A stretch of 32,521 bases of DNA. It comes from Desulfosudis oleivorans. Its GTDB lineage: Bacteria; Desulfobacterota; Desulfobacteria; Desulfobacterales; SURF-7. Shown piece by piece: positions 24,722 to 32,449 of this stretch (its first letter is position 1; each line of letters begins with the position of its first letter). A model generated the notes under the pieces. That model saw nothing but the letters and a program-made list of their open reading frames with translations. It ran no database searches and had not been told where the DNA came from. The DNA is taken from positions 1 through 32,521 of the forward strand of contig DYJC01000033.1 in NCBI GenBank assembly GCA_020723305.1, in the 5' to 3' direction. Made by a program: the position numbers and the translations under genes.

Positions 24722-24781
24722 ATATGCCTTCGTAATACTCTTTTTATTAATTATTTTAGAAAAAAACAAGGGTTGGAAACA

Positions 24782-24988
24782 ATGGGAAATATCGTTGAAA
24801 AATGCAAAGGCTGCGGGAAAATAGACAATAATGAAAACTGTTTGGTATACCCGAACCCCGCCATTCAAATGAGATGGGTGGATGGTGACTCTAAAATAGG
24901 GTGTGCATTCAATCGCAGCACTCATATCGTGGAAAAAGCACCTCAACAAAAAGTCCGTGTAGGACAGCAGAAACAGAAGAAAAAATAG
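24782..24988 (+). CDS. Small cysteine-rich protein, PxxKW-like
   Basis: A 68-residue soluble protein. The frame is open from 24686, but the start at 24782 (GGAAACA upstream) fits the promoter and gives a compact protein. Four cysteines (C8-x2-C11, C20, C41) with YPNPAIQMRW (23-32) and a later RSTHIVEKA match the pattern I recall for PxxKW cysteine-rich proteins of Desulfobacterota (CxGC...C..YPxPxxKW...C...THV). Here the K of the name is replaced by R31. The four cysteines would suit one zinc or Fe-S site. The tail is strongly basic (QKQKKK), which could mean nucleic-acid contact. Function is unknown. It lies between a repeat element and a sensor kinase gene facing it. Confidence 0.65.
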   Translation: MGNIVEKCKGCGKIDNNENCLVYPNPAIQMRWVDGDSKIGCAFNRSTHIVEKAPQQKVRVGQQKQKKK

Positions 24989-25053
24989 ATTTTCGGCTAT
25001 TCAGATCTGAGTGTTGCATTGAACACAATGACGGCATATGGCATTCTTGAAAG

Positions 25054-27522
25054 TCAGGCAACATTCAGAACTTCTTCGATCATCTTTGCAGCCTCCTGCT
25101 GGGTGTATGGTTTTACAATATAGCCATGTATGCCCAGCATTCTTGATCTCTCCAGTGACACCCTTTCATTTAAACCAGTGCACAGAATGATCGGAATATC
25201 CTGACGGATATTTGCTATTTTTTTCGCCAGTTCAACACCTGTCATATGCGGCATGGTCATATCCGTTATCACCAGGTCAAATATTTCCGGTTGTTTGCGG
25301 AAGAGTGTAAGGGCTTCAACCGGATTTGAAGTTGATTTGACTTGATAGCCCAATCGTTTTAACATTCTTTGACCGGCATCAATCAGCGCTTCTTCATCAT
25401 CAACAAACAGAATGGTTTTGCCCCTTCCGTTCTCTGTGATCTTTTTTTCAGAAGTCAATATAGCCGCTTCCCCATCATCGATGGTCGGCAACAGCACCCG
25501 GAAAGATGCCCCTTTTCCCGGTTTGCTTTTAACCGCTACACTTCCCCTGTGCTTGAGTACAATGCCATGAACTACGGAAAGCCCCAGACCGGTTCCTTCT
25601 CCGGTACGCTTGGTCGTAAAAAACGGGTCGAAAATTTTCTCCTGATTTTCAGGTGCGATACCAATTCCATCATCCGCAACGATAAGTTGAACATATCGAC
25701 CTGCAGAAAGCCCTGTGGTATTGATCGATTTTTGATCCAGTACGATATTCTGCAAGGAGATATCGAGTTTGCCTCCCTTTTCCTGCATGGCATGGGCTGC
25801 ATTGGTGCAAAGATTGACAATCAACTGTTGAATCTGTGTTGGATTTGCCATTACTGTCCATATATCCGTTGAAACATCCTGCCGGATCACAATGGTTGAA
25901 GGCAGCATTGCCCGCAGCATTTTAACGGTCTCTCTCACGACCGAATCAATCTTCAATCTTTTACGAATCACTTCAGCATTTCTGCTGAAAGTCAGAATCT
26001 GATCCACCAGTTCCTTTGCCCGCTGGCTGGCCTGTAATACCTGGTCCAGGGCATACTCGGTTTCTGTTCCCACCTGAATATCATCCAGGGCCAATTCCGT
26101 ATTTAACACAATGGCTCCCAGGATATTGTTAAAATCATGTGCAATACCACCGGCAAGGGTTCCAATCGCTTCCATTTTCAGGGCATGCTGGACCTTTTCT
26201 TCCAAAGCCTTCTGAGATGTGATGTCCCGGACAAAAGAAAGAACAGCCGGTCGTTTGCTCCAGGTAATCAGGACCGCCCGGACCTGAAGCATCCTCTCTT
26301 CACCGGATTTGTTGATCCCCCGAAACACCAAAAACTTATCACGCTTTTTCTTGCTTTTCGTGAATTCAAGATAATAGCGAAGCAGCGCCCGCTGATCTTC
26401 CGAATGAACAAATTGCCGGAGGGACATTGTATTGATGATATCCTTCTTCGAATAGCCCAGCATGGAATACATTTTCTGGTTGGCAAATATAACCGACTTG
26501 TCCTGCATAATGGTGATACCATCTGTTGCATTTTCCACCAGGAACCGGTATTTCTCTTCCGATTCCCGGAGAGCGGCCTCAATCTGTTTCCGCTTGGAGA
26601 TATCCCGTATGATCCCCCGGAATCCGATTGGATTGTTGAATTTGTCCCGGATCAGGGAGATGGAGCCTTCTGAAAACCGTTTTTCACCCCCCTTGGCAAT
26701 AACCGGGAACTCGTACCGCTTGACCGGTATTTGGGTTGAATAAACCTGATTAAACTCCTTCATCATAAACCGGGCAGTATCCGGATCCGTATACTGCCGA
26801 TAGTTCATTCCAATCAATGCAGCGTAAGGATAGCCGAAGTTCTGACACAGCGATTGATTGATAAATGTAAAATTACCCTTCAGATCCACCTCATAATATC
26901 CGTCCTCAATATCATCCATACTGGTTTGGAACTTTTCCTGAATCTCTTTCAACAATTTTTCGGTCTGTCTGTATTCAGACATATCGATCACTGTGATCCG
27001 GAGAAGATCGGATCGCCCTTCTTCATCCTTCACACCGATACACCTTAACCGAACCGGCAGAGCACTTTCCGGAATATTCACCAGTTCAATCCGAAACGTG
27101 TTTTCCACATAACGGGCAAGGCAGTCTTCCACATGTCTCCGGAAACGGGAATGATCATCCGGATGAATAAAGTCTGAAAAAGACCGGCCGATCAGATCCT
27201 TACGCTCCACACCAAACATTTCCGCACCGGCAAGGTTCACACCATAAATCCGCCCGTCTACATCCAGGGTGAAATATGAGACCGGTGCCTTGTCAAACAG
27301 GTCCAGATATCGATTGCAGGATGTTTCAATCCTGGCCTTTGCAGATAGTAGTTCTTTAATAAGCCCCTTGACTTCGAGCTGATTGGATTGAATGTTTTGA
27401 ATCGCTTCCTGCCGCTGTTGTGGTGACAATCTTTCAAGGTTCTCAGGCTCCGGACAGCCAAGAAGATTTTCCAAACTTTCTTCCAGCCGCTTCTGTTGAT
27501 CTGTTTTTCTGAATTCTTTCAC
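25054..27522 (-). CDS. PAS-domain hybrid histidine kinase with C-terminal receiver
   Basis: An 822-residue cytoplasmic sensor kinase; no membrane span is seen. Order, numbered from the GTG start: coiled helix (1-70), PAS (about 70-185), PAS with PAC (about 195-315), PAS with PAC (about 318-440), HisKA with H462 in GGIAHDFNNILGAI, HATPase with NLCTNAAHA, DDGIGI and GEGTGLGL, and a receiver (about 702-820) with the phospho-acceptor D754 in VITDMTMP and K804. The start is taken as GTG at 27522, with AGGTGG six nucleotides upstream; TTG at 27528 is in frame but abuts that RBS. No separate response regulator is adjacent, so the attached receiver may pass the phosphate onward or act as a brake. The signal is unknown. 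The first PAS motif (FTLDVDGRIYGVN) shows no haem or flavin residue I can identify. Confidence 0.92.
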   Translation of the reverse strand: MKEFRKTDQQKRLEESLENLLGCPEPENLERLSPQQRQEAIQNIQSNQLEVKGLIKELLSAKARIETSCNRYLDLFDKAPVSYFTLDVDGRIYGVNLAGAEMFGVERKDLIGRSFSDFIHPDDHSRFRRHVEDCLARYVENTFRIELVNIPESALPVRLRCIGVKDEEGRSDLLRITVIDMSEYRQTEKLLKEIQEKFQTSMDDIEDGYYEVDLKGNFTFINQSLCQNFGYPYAALIGMNYRQYTDPDTARFMMKEFNQVYSTQIPVKRYEFPVIAKGGEKRFSEGSISLIRDKFNNPIGFRGIIRDISKRKQIEAALRESEEKYRFLVENATDGITIMQDKSVIFANQKMYSMLGYSKKDIINTMSLRQFVHSEDQRALLRYYLEFTKSKKKRDKFLVFRGINKSGEERMLQVRAVLITWSKRPAVLSFVRDITSQKALEEKVQHALKMEAIGTLAGGIAHDFNNILGAIVLNTELALDDIQVGTETEYALDQVLQASQRAKELVDQILTFSRNAEVIRKRLKIDSVVRETVKMLRAMLPSTIVIRQDVSTDIWTVMANPTQIQQLIVNLCTNAAHAMQEKGGKLDISLQNIVLDQKSINTTGLSAGRYVQLIVADDGIGIAPENQEKIFDPFFTTKRTGEGTGLGLSVVHGIVLKHRGSVAVKSKPGKGASFRVLLPTIDDGEAAILTSEKKITENGRGKTILFVDDEEALIDAGQRMLKRLGYQVKSTSNPVEALTLFRKQPEIFDLVITDMTMPHMTGVELAKKIANIRQDIPIILCTGLNERVSLERSRMLGIHGYIVKPYTQQEAAKMIEEVLNVA

Positions 27523-27810
27523 AATCAACCACCTGATTTTTTGAATGGAACGGTTATTGAGTCATGCTGCATTGATTACAGTTTAAACGACTTTTTAATT
27601 CAAATAAGAATGCAGCAGTCCTGCCTTTTGAGCAAGTCAATGGAATCATTTGTATCAATTCATTCAGCTATGACACGCTATACAAGAATCGCTGCTGTAA
27701 TGTGGTTGAGAATAGGACGAGATCCGGACCGGTTGTGCAGAAGTAGGAAAAAACCATTTTTTCAGCAAAATTGTATCATGCATTTTGGATCGATTTCTGA
27801 TTTGCTGCAC

Positions 27811-27838
27811 TTTATATTTTTTCATCTCAAAATGTCAA
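27811..27838 (-). promoter_or_regulatory. Promoter candidate for the hybrid kinase
   Basis: On the minus strand TTGACA (complement of 27833-27838), 16 bp, TATAAA (complement of 27811-27816). The leader before the kinase would be about 280 nt. Confidence 0.5.
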
Positions 27839-27880
27839 GTGGAAATAACCAATCAATTTTTCAGCAAATTTTTATCTGAA

Positions 27881-27915
27881 AAACAAAAAGCGGCTGTTTT
27901 GAACAACAGCCGCTT
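27881..27915 (-). terminator. Rho-independent terminator after the thiolase gene
   Basis: On the minus strand AAGCGGCTGTT, a 6-nt loop, AACAGCCGCTT, then TTTGTTTTT. The 11-bp stem is perfect and lies about 48 bp beyond the thiolase stop codon. Confidence 0.85.
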
Positions 27916-27962
27916 CACGATTCGGTTTATTATGGAGAAAAATCAGATCCGGTTGATCAGAT

Positions 27963-29213
27963 CTATAAAATCTCGATAGCGCAAGCCATGGACACACCGC
28001 CGCCGCCACACAAGGTGGCAAGGCCAAGGGATTTCCCTCTTTTTTTCAATGCATAAATCAAAGTGGTCATGACCCGGGCGCCTGTTGATCCAACCGGATG
28101 CCCCAAACCAATACCGGAACCGTTGACATTCGTGATTTCCCGTTTCAGACCCAGCTCCTTTTCGCATCCAATATACTGAGCGGCGAACGCTTCGTTGACT
28201 TCAACCAATTGAAAGTCCGCAATTGTCAATCCGCTGCGTTTCATAAGCTGTTTTACGGCAGGCACCGGCGAAACCCCCATGACCGACGGATGACATCCGC
28301 CCATACCGGTTGCCACGATTTTGGCTAGCGGCTTCAGTCCCAGCTCTTTGGCTTTATCTGCGGACATCAGAATCATTCCGGTGGAGCCGTCATTCAATCC
28401 GCTTGAGTTGCCGGCCGTGACCTTGCCGGTCTTGGGAATAAACGCCGGAGGAAGGGATTGAAGATTTTCGATGGTCAGTCCGGGCCGGAAGTGCTCATCC
28501 TTATCAAAAACAATCGGCGGTTTTTTCCGTTGCGGAACATGGATGGGAACGATCTCATCTTTAAAAGAGCCGTCATTTGTTGCCCGTTCCGCTTCATTGT
28601 GACTGCGAAGCGCGACCGCATCCATCTCCTCTCTACTGATTTTCCAATGCTGGGCGATAAACTCCGCGGTATGCCCCATGATATAAGGTTTCCCCTTGAA
28701 ATAGCAAAGAGGCGCTTCCTCTGCATTCACCGGGCCGTCTTCCGGATTGGGCATTACATAAGAACCGCAATGCAATGCACGAATCATGGTATCCACCATG
28801 GTCTGATCCTGAAGTCTTGCGCCCCATCTTGCTGAAGGAACAGTATAAGCCACGCCGGACATATGCTCCACACCGCCGGCAAGAATCACATCCGCCATGC
28901 CGGCCTGAATCATCGCCATGCCGGAAAGAGCAGCTTCCATTCCGGAAATGCAGACACGATTTATGGTTACAGCTGTACTTGAATCCGGAATCCCGGCCAG
29001 AAGCGCTGCCACCCTTGTGACATTCAAGGTATCGGCCGGCTCCAGACAGCATCCATACCGGACGTCATCGATAAGCCCCGGATCAATACCCGCTCTTTCA
29101 ATCGCACCTTTCATCGTAACCTTTGCGATATCGGCTGCAATCATATCCCGCAAAGTTCCGCCAAATGTCCCAATCGCCGTCCGGCAAGCCGAAACAATCA
29201 CCACATCTTTCAT
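27963..29213 (-). CDS. Acetyl-CoA acetyltransferase / thiolase
   Basis: Degradative-type thiolase fold (416 residues) that condenses or cleaves acyl-CoA with CoA. The start at 29213 is chosen for its RBS AAAGGAGAG; the frame upstream (to 29249) has none. Catalytic residues: nucleophile C88 in NRVCISGMEA, H372 in GLGHPVGSTGAR and C402 in LCGGGGVS. The NEAFAAQ motif (340-346) is intact. Around the nucleophile the usual VCGSG is VCISG, and the C-terminal CxGGG is CGGGG. A strong terminator follows, and a promoter candidate lies at 29372-29401, so it is a single-gene unit. Chain-length specificity (acetoacetyl versus longer 3-ketoacyl-CoA) is not determinable. Confidence 0.92.
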   Translation of the reverse strand: MKDVVIVSACRTAIGTFGGTLRDMIAADIAKVTMKGAIERAGIDPGLIDDVRYGCCLEPADTLNVTRVAALLAGIPDSSTAVTINRVCISGMEAALSGMAMIQAGMADVILAGGVEHMSGVAYTVPSARWGARLQDQTMVDTMIRALHCGSYVMPNPEDGPVNAEEAPLCYFKGKPYIMGHTAEFIAQHWKISREEMDAVALRSHNEAERATNDGSFKDEIVPIHVPQRKKPPIVFDKDEHFRPGLTIENLQSLPPAFIPKTGKVTAGNSSGLNDGSTGMILMSADKAKELGLKPLAKIVATGMGGCHPSVMGVSPVPAVKQLMKRSGLTIADFQLVEVNEAFAAQYIGCEKELGLKREITNVNGSGIGLGHPVGSTGARVMTTLIYALKKRGKSLGLATLCGGGGVSMACAIEIL

Positions 29214-29371
29214 GTTGCTCTCCTTTGATATCCTGAAAAATAATCCCAAAAGCCTGATTCCACGCGATTCTTTCCAAACAACGATGTGTTCATATTGTGA
29301 CGCTTCCCGAATGCAAGGTCACGACAGCGCAGAAACATTGCCCGTATTCACCTGTAAAAAAACAAGCTATT

Positions 29372-29401
29372 TACATAAAGCTTTTCACAGCAGGGTGTCA
29401 A
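29372..29401 (-). promoter_or_regulatory. Promoter candidate for the thiolase gene
   Basis: On the minus strand TTGACA (complement of 29396-29401), 18 bp, TATGTA (complement of 29372-29377). The -35 is perfect and the -10 weak. It lies between the Fic stop codon and the thiolase start. Confidence 0.4.
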
Positions 29402-29455
29402 GAAGGGATTTTTTAATACAAAAAAGCCTCGTAGCGCTCGATCTTGTTCACTTTG

Positions 29456-30511
29456 TCAAAAAGCCCTTTTCCCCAGCGTGTACCGCGTTCCTTTTCCTTC
29501 TCCTTCCTTGCTTAAATATCCATCCGATACCAATTCACGTAGTCTGACCTTGATTGTGTTGCGGTTGGCTTTGGTGATGGCATGAATATCCGATATTGTC
29601 GTTCGACCTTGCGCTTTAACAATCTCAAGCAGCTTGTTCGACAGATCCGGAAGCTTCCGCAAGACATTCTCCCAATCAATCCTTTGAGCCAGGTTGTCTT
29701 TCTGTTTTTTCATACAATTGAGGAAAAACAGCAGCCAGACTTCCAGGTTGGAATCTTCCGTATCCAGCGATTTTTGAGATTGTCTCAATGAGAGATAATA
29801 TCCTTCCTTGTTCTGTTCAATGATACTCTCCAGAGAGCTGTACGGAACATACAAATACCCGTTTTTCAGCAAAAGCAATGTGGTCAGTATTCTCGAAAGC
29901 CTTCCGTTACCATCCTGGAAGGGATGGATGGCCAAAAAGTGAAGCGTAAAAACGGCAATGACCAGCAAAGGGTGAAGGTCGCTGATTTCAAGATGCTGAT
30001 TTGTCCATTTTACAAGAGATTCCATTTTGATCGGCGTATCAAATGGAGAAGCAGTCTCAAAAATCACCCCCAAGCTTTTTCCGTTGTGATCAAAGGATTC
30101 CACATGGTTCGGCAATTTTTTATATTCTCCCCGGTGCCGAACATCCTTTGAAATGAACTTCAGAAGTATTCGATGCAGTTGTTTGATGTGATTTTCCGTC
30201 AGCGGAATCTCTTCAAATGACGCAAAGACCAGATTGATGGCCTCGGCATATCCTGCCACCTCCTCTTCATCCCGTGAACGAAAGGAACGGATATCAAGCC
30301 CGGCAAGAAGGGCTTCCACTTCCTGATCGGTCAGCTTGACCCCTTCGATCCGGGTGGATGATCCAACAGACGCGATGGTGGCGATTTTTTTTAAGGCATG
30401 CAGCCGATCAGGTGCCAAGTTACCAATGGCTTTCCATTCACCTTTAAATTCATCCATCTCAGAGATGAGCCGTAGCATATCATTTGTTATGTTTACAATG
30501 GGTTCTCTCAT
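29456..30511 (-). CDS. Fic family protein with winged-helix tail
   Basis: A 351-residue protein expected to transfer AMP (or another nucleotide part) to a target protein. The Fic core motif HPFQDGNGR is at 196-204 with all catalytic residues present. The N-terminal helix contains SSTRIEG (51-57), which fits the (S/T)xxxE(G/N) autoinhibitory motif of class II Fic proteins with E56 as the blocking glutamate. The C-terminal 60 residues (ISDIHAITKANRNTIKVRLREL...) form a winged helix that could bind DNA. ATG at 30511 was chosen for GGAGG upstream; an extended frame to 30574 runs into repeats. Three 10-bp repeats (30530-30560) precede it. No partner antitoxin gene is adjacent, as expected for self-inhibited Fic proteins. 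Confidence 0.9.
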   Translation of the reverse strand: MREPIVNITNDMLRLISEMDEFKGEWKAIGNLAPDRLHALKKIATIASVGSSTRIEGVKLTDQEVEALLAGLDIRSFRSRDEEEVAGYAEAINLVFASFEEIPLTENHIKQLHRILLKFISKDVRHRGEYKKLPNHVESFDHNGKSLGVIFETASPFDTPIKMESLVKWTNQHLEISDLHPLLVIAVFTLHFLAIHPFQDGNGRLSRILTTLLLLKNGYLYVPYSSLESIIEQNKEGYYLSLRQSQKSLDTEDSNLEVWLLFFLNCMKKQKDNLAQRIDWENVLRKLPDLSNKLLEIVKAQGRTTISDIHAITKANRNTIKVRLRELVSDGYLSKEGEGKGTRYTLGKRAF

Positions 30512-30529
30512 ATCGTATCCTCCACCTAT

Positions 30530-30560
30530 CCATAAATATACCCATATATACCCATAAACA
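30530..30560. promoter_or_regulatory. Three 10-bp direct repeats upstream of the Fic gene
   Basis: CCATAAATATA, CCCATATATA and CCCATAAACA follow one another with 10-bp spacing, one DNA turn, so the same face is presented three times. They lie at the expected transcription start of a promoter with -10 TATAAT (complement of 30560-30565; -35 weak). The spacing suits cooperative binding, perhaps by the Fic protein's winged helix. Confidence 0.4.
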
Positions 30561-30685
30561 TTATAAGATTTCAATATTATATGTTATTTGTATCCATTTT
30601 TTAGTGATTAGAAACGTTTTTGTTATGCGAATCTGAAAAATCATCGGACAACTGTCTAACTTCTAACTTCAGTCAAGCTCCGCCA

Positions 30686-30758
30686 AACACCGCTCCATGA
30701 ATAATTTTAAGACTTCGTCGTTCAAACTCATGAATAAGGGCTCGTAAGCAAAAAACAG
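30686..30758 (-). repeat. Dispersed repeat, copy A
   Basis: Its reverse complement aligns with copy B (30830-30902) at roughly three quarters of positions, including CTGTTTTTTG and ACGAGCCC. Copies A and B are arms of a large imperfect palindrome with a spacer of about 70 bp (30759-30829). Confidence 0.7.
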
Positions 30759-30826
30759 GAGTGTAGAATTTAAAGAACGCCCGCAAATCCGCCAAAGATA
30801 TCAGAATCAAATTACAGCCGGGAAAT

Positions 30827-30987
30827 GAAGCTGTTTTTTGCCGACGAGCCCTAATTCATTCAGACAGTGAACGACTTCGCTATAAAATCATTCATTGCGC
30901 TCCGGCTCTAAAAATTAATTGGATTATGGTGGTTATTTGAAATGCTTTGTATAATTTGTCAACAACGTGCCATAAGCTCCTAATTCA
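30827..30987 (+). repeat. Dispersed repeat, copy B (left flank of LRR cassette)
   Basis: About 160 bp that align, by eye at roughly 80 percent, with the reverse complement of 32296-32449. Shared blocks include GAAGCTGTTTTTT, CAGTGAACGACT, the 19-mer CGCTATAAAATCATTCATT (30878-30896), TGGATTATG and AATTTGTCAACAACGT. Confidence 0.85.
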
Positions 30988-31004
30988 AACTTGCCCTATC
31001 ATTT

Positions 31005-31023
31005 ATTGTGTGGTAAACACAAT
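31005..31023. promoter_or_regulatory. Palindrome ATTGTGT-GGTAA-ACACAAT over the LRR gene -35 region
   Basis: A perfect 7-5-7 inverted repeat ending 14 bp before a TATAAT (31038-31043). It covers the place where a -35 would lie, and no good -35 hexamer is present. An activator or repressor site is inferred. Confidence 0.5.
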
Positions 31024-31037
31024 TCTGATTTTTTTCT

Positions 31038-31043
31038 TATAAT
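31038..31043 (+). promoter_or_regulatory. Perfect -10 (TATAAT) for the LRR lipoprotein gene
   Basis: TATAAT 21 bp before the ATG at 31065. Transcription would start near 31050, leaving a leader of about 15 nt that includes the RBS-like CAGGA. Confidence 0.5.
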
Positions 31044-31064
31044 AAATTGTTTTAAGACAGGATT

Positions 31065-32153
31065 ATGGGTTGCTGGATGAGAGATTTAATAAATTTAAAA
31101 ACAGACTGGAATATTTATAAATTTATATTGATTATAACACTTACTGCTTTTGTTTTGTTTGGTTGTGGTGGTGGTAGTAGTAGTAGTAGTGACAGCAACA
31201 CTGAAAATAGCACTTATAGGGTTCATGATGAAATAGACTTGGATGCTTTAATTGGTGTTAAAACAGTTTATGGAGATTTAGTTATACAATCATCCAATTT
31301 GAACAATCTTAACGCCTTAGAAAGCCTTGAAACCGTTAGAGGCAGCCTTTACATTTCAGATACCAATTTGACAAGCTTGAAAGGTTTAGAAAATCTTTCT
31401 ACTGTGGGTAAGGATTTATACATTCAACGTAATGATAATCTGACCAGTCTTGAAAGCTTGAGGAATTTAAGATCTGTTGCTAATCAAGTCTTTATTCAAA
31501 GCAACAAACTTATAGAAAATTTTGCGGGACTCGAAAGTCTTTCCAGCATAAATGAGCTATACATAGGCTTAAATAATTCTTTGGTTAACCTTACGGGTTT
31601 GGAAAATCTTAATTCCGTGCAATCCTTTTTTACAATTCAAGATAATTATTCTTTAACAAGTCTTGACGGATTAGAAGGACTTACAAAGATACGCTATCTA
31701 AGCCTTTCAGGAAATGGAGCCCTGTCCAGCATAAAATCGTTAAAAAATATTGGATCAATAGATGGTGGCTTAGCTATTTCCGAGAATGATTCTCTGACTA
31801 CCCTCGAAGGTTTAGAGAGTCTTGCTACCATCAAAGAAGGTGACCTGAAAATAATTGACAATAGTGCAATTATCAGTCTTACCTGTTTAAAAAATCTATC
31901 TACAATTGGTCGAAGTCTAATTATCTCATCCAATTCTTCTCTGACAGAACTTGGTTTAGAAGGGCTCAATTCAGTAGGTAATCTTATTTTACCTGCTAAT
32001 GTTGCTCATTACCAGTTTCAAATCTCTAATAATAATGACTTGTGTACAAGTCAAGCAGAAGATCTGAAATTTCAGATTCATGATGCTGGTGGATTTGGCC
32101 CAAGCTATCTTTTCCATGAGAAGACTGTGTCAGACAATAAACCAGATTGTTAA
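31065..32153 (+). CDS. Leucine-rich-repeat (receptor L-like) lipoprotein
   Basis: A 362-residue surface or periplasmic lipoprotein. The signal ends in VLFGC (C34 lipidated), followed by a Gly/Ser linker (GGGSSSSSDSN). From about residue 60 to 320 I count nine or ten repeats of 23-26 residues. The pattern is G-LYI--N--LTSL-GLENLSTV, as in receptor L-domain/LRR beta-helices (for example LYIQRNDNLTSLESLRNL). One cysteine is in the repeat region and two near the C-terminus (NNNDLC, KPDC), which may cap the solenoid. Base composition is clearly more AT-rich than the neighbouring genes. The gene has its own promoter and sits between inverted repeat copies, suggesting acquisition. Binding or adhesion is likely by fold; the target is unknown. 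An in-frame ATG at 31077 is an alternative start. Confidence 0.85.
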   Translation: MGCWMRDLINLKTDWNIYKFILIITLTAFVLFGCGGGSSSSSDSNTENSTYRVHDEIDLDALIGVKTVYGDLVIQSSNLNNLNALESLETVRGSLYISDTNLTSLKGLENLSTVGKDLYIQRNDNLTSLESLRNLRSVANQVFIQSNKLIENFAGLESLSSINELYIGLNNSLVNLTGLENLNSVQSFFTIQDNYSLTSLDGLEGLTKIRYLSLSGNGALSSIKSLKNIGSIDGGLAISENDSLTTLEGLESLATIKEGDLKIIDNSAIISLTCLKNLSTIGRSLIISSNSSLTELGLEGLNSVGNLILPANVAHYQFQISNNNDLCTSQAEDLKFQIHDAGGFGPSYLFHEKTVSDNKPDC

Positions 32154-32190
32154 ATTATATTATTAAACTCGATGTTCAAGTTTTTTTTTT

Positions 32191-32273
32191 GTCATTCCGG
32201 CGAAAGCCGGAATCCAGTGGTTTTGATGAATCACCTGGATTCCGGGTCTCCGCTTTGCTCCGCCCGGAATGAC
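32191..32273. repeat. REP/BIME-like double hairpin
   Basis: The 83-bp unit begins GTCATTCCGG and ends CCGGAATGAC. It contains two hairpins, TTCCGG-CGAAA-CCGGAA-type and TTCCGGG...CCCGGAA, joined by a TCCAGTG/CACCTGGA pair. This resembles a palindrome seen in many bacterial genomes between genes. The first hairpin (GCGAAAGC loop) is shared with 18364-18377. It sits inside the cassette, between the LRR gene and repeat copy C. It lacks a following T-run, so I do not call it a terminator. Confidence 0.8.
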
Positions 32274-32295
32274 GGGGTTTATTCCTTTTCAGAGA

Positions 32296-32449
32296 ATTAG
32301 AATTATGGGGACGTTGTTGACAAATTGTACAAAGTTTTTCGAATGACCAGCATAATCCAGTTTATTATAGGACAAGCGGAATGAATGATTTTATAGCGGA
32401 GTCGTTCACTGCCTGAGTGGGTTAGGGATCGTTAGTAAAAAACAGCTTC
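32296..32449 (-). repeat. Dispersed repeat, copy C (right flank of LRR cassette)
   Basis: Reverse-complement partner of copy B (30827-30987). The 19-mer CGCTATAAAATCATTCATT appears here as the complement of 32380-32398. The similarity extends on both sides, from ACGTTGTTGAC (32320s) to CAGCTTCA (about 32443). Confidence 0.85.

Larger units (their letters stand above)
24316..24781. other. Intergenic region with repeat element
   Basis: This gap contains the 228-bp element (24416-24643) and, to its right, the promoter for the small cysteine-rich protein (24693-24721). A minus-strand frame (24285-24467) crosses the element end and overlaps the kdsD start; its 24285-24415 part could be remnant coding sequence but is too short to judge. 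Confidence 0.5.
27523..27962. other. 440-bp intergenic region between kinase and thiolase genes
   Basis: It contains the thiolase terminator (27881-27915) and the kinase promoter candidate (27811-27838). The plus-strand frame at 27496-27879 has no RBS and no protein-like sequence and is not called. The roughly 280-nt stretch between promoter and start codon shows no riboswitch I recognise. Confidence 0.6.
30512..31064. other. Repeat-rich gap before the LRR lipoprotein gene
   Basis: The 553-bp gap holds the Fic operator candidate (30530-30560), two oppositely oriented copies of a dispersed repeat (30686-30758 and 30827-30987) and the LRR gene's control region (31005-31043). No gene was found. 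Confidence 0.6.

Noticed and set aside
30827..30987. CRISPR or retron-like non-coding RNA for the long repeats
   Set aside because: There is no regular spacer array, and no cas, reverse transcriptase or effector gene in the window.
32191..32273. Bidirectional terminator after the LRR gene
   Set aside because: The hairpins lack a T-run on their 3' side, the T-run lies before them, and the form is that of a REP-type repeat.
30827..32449. Integron cassette with attC sites around the LRR gene
   Set aside because: The flanking repeats are inverted, not direct, and no core-site motifs or integrase are present.
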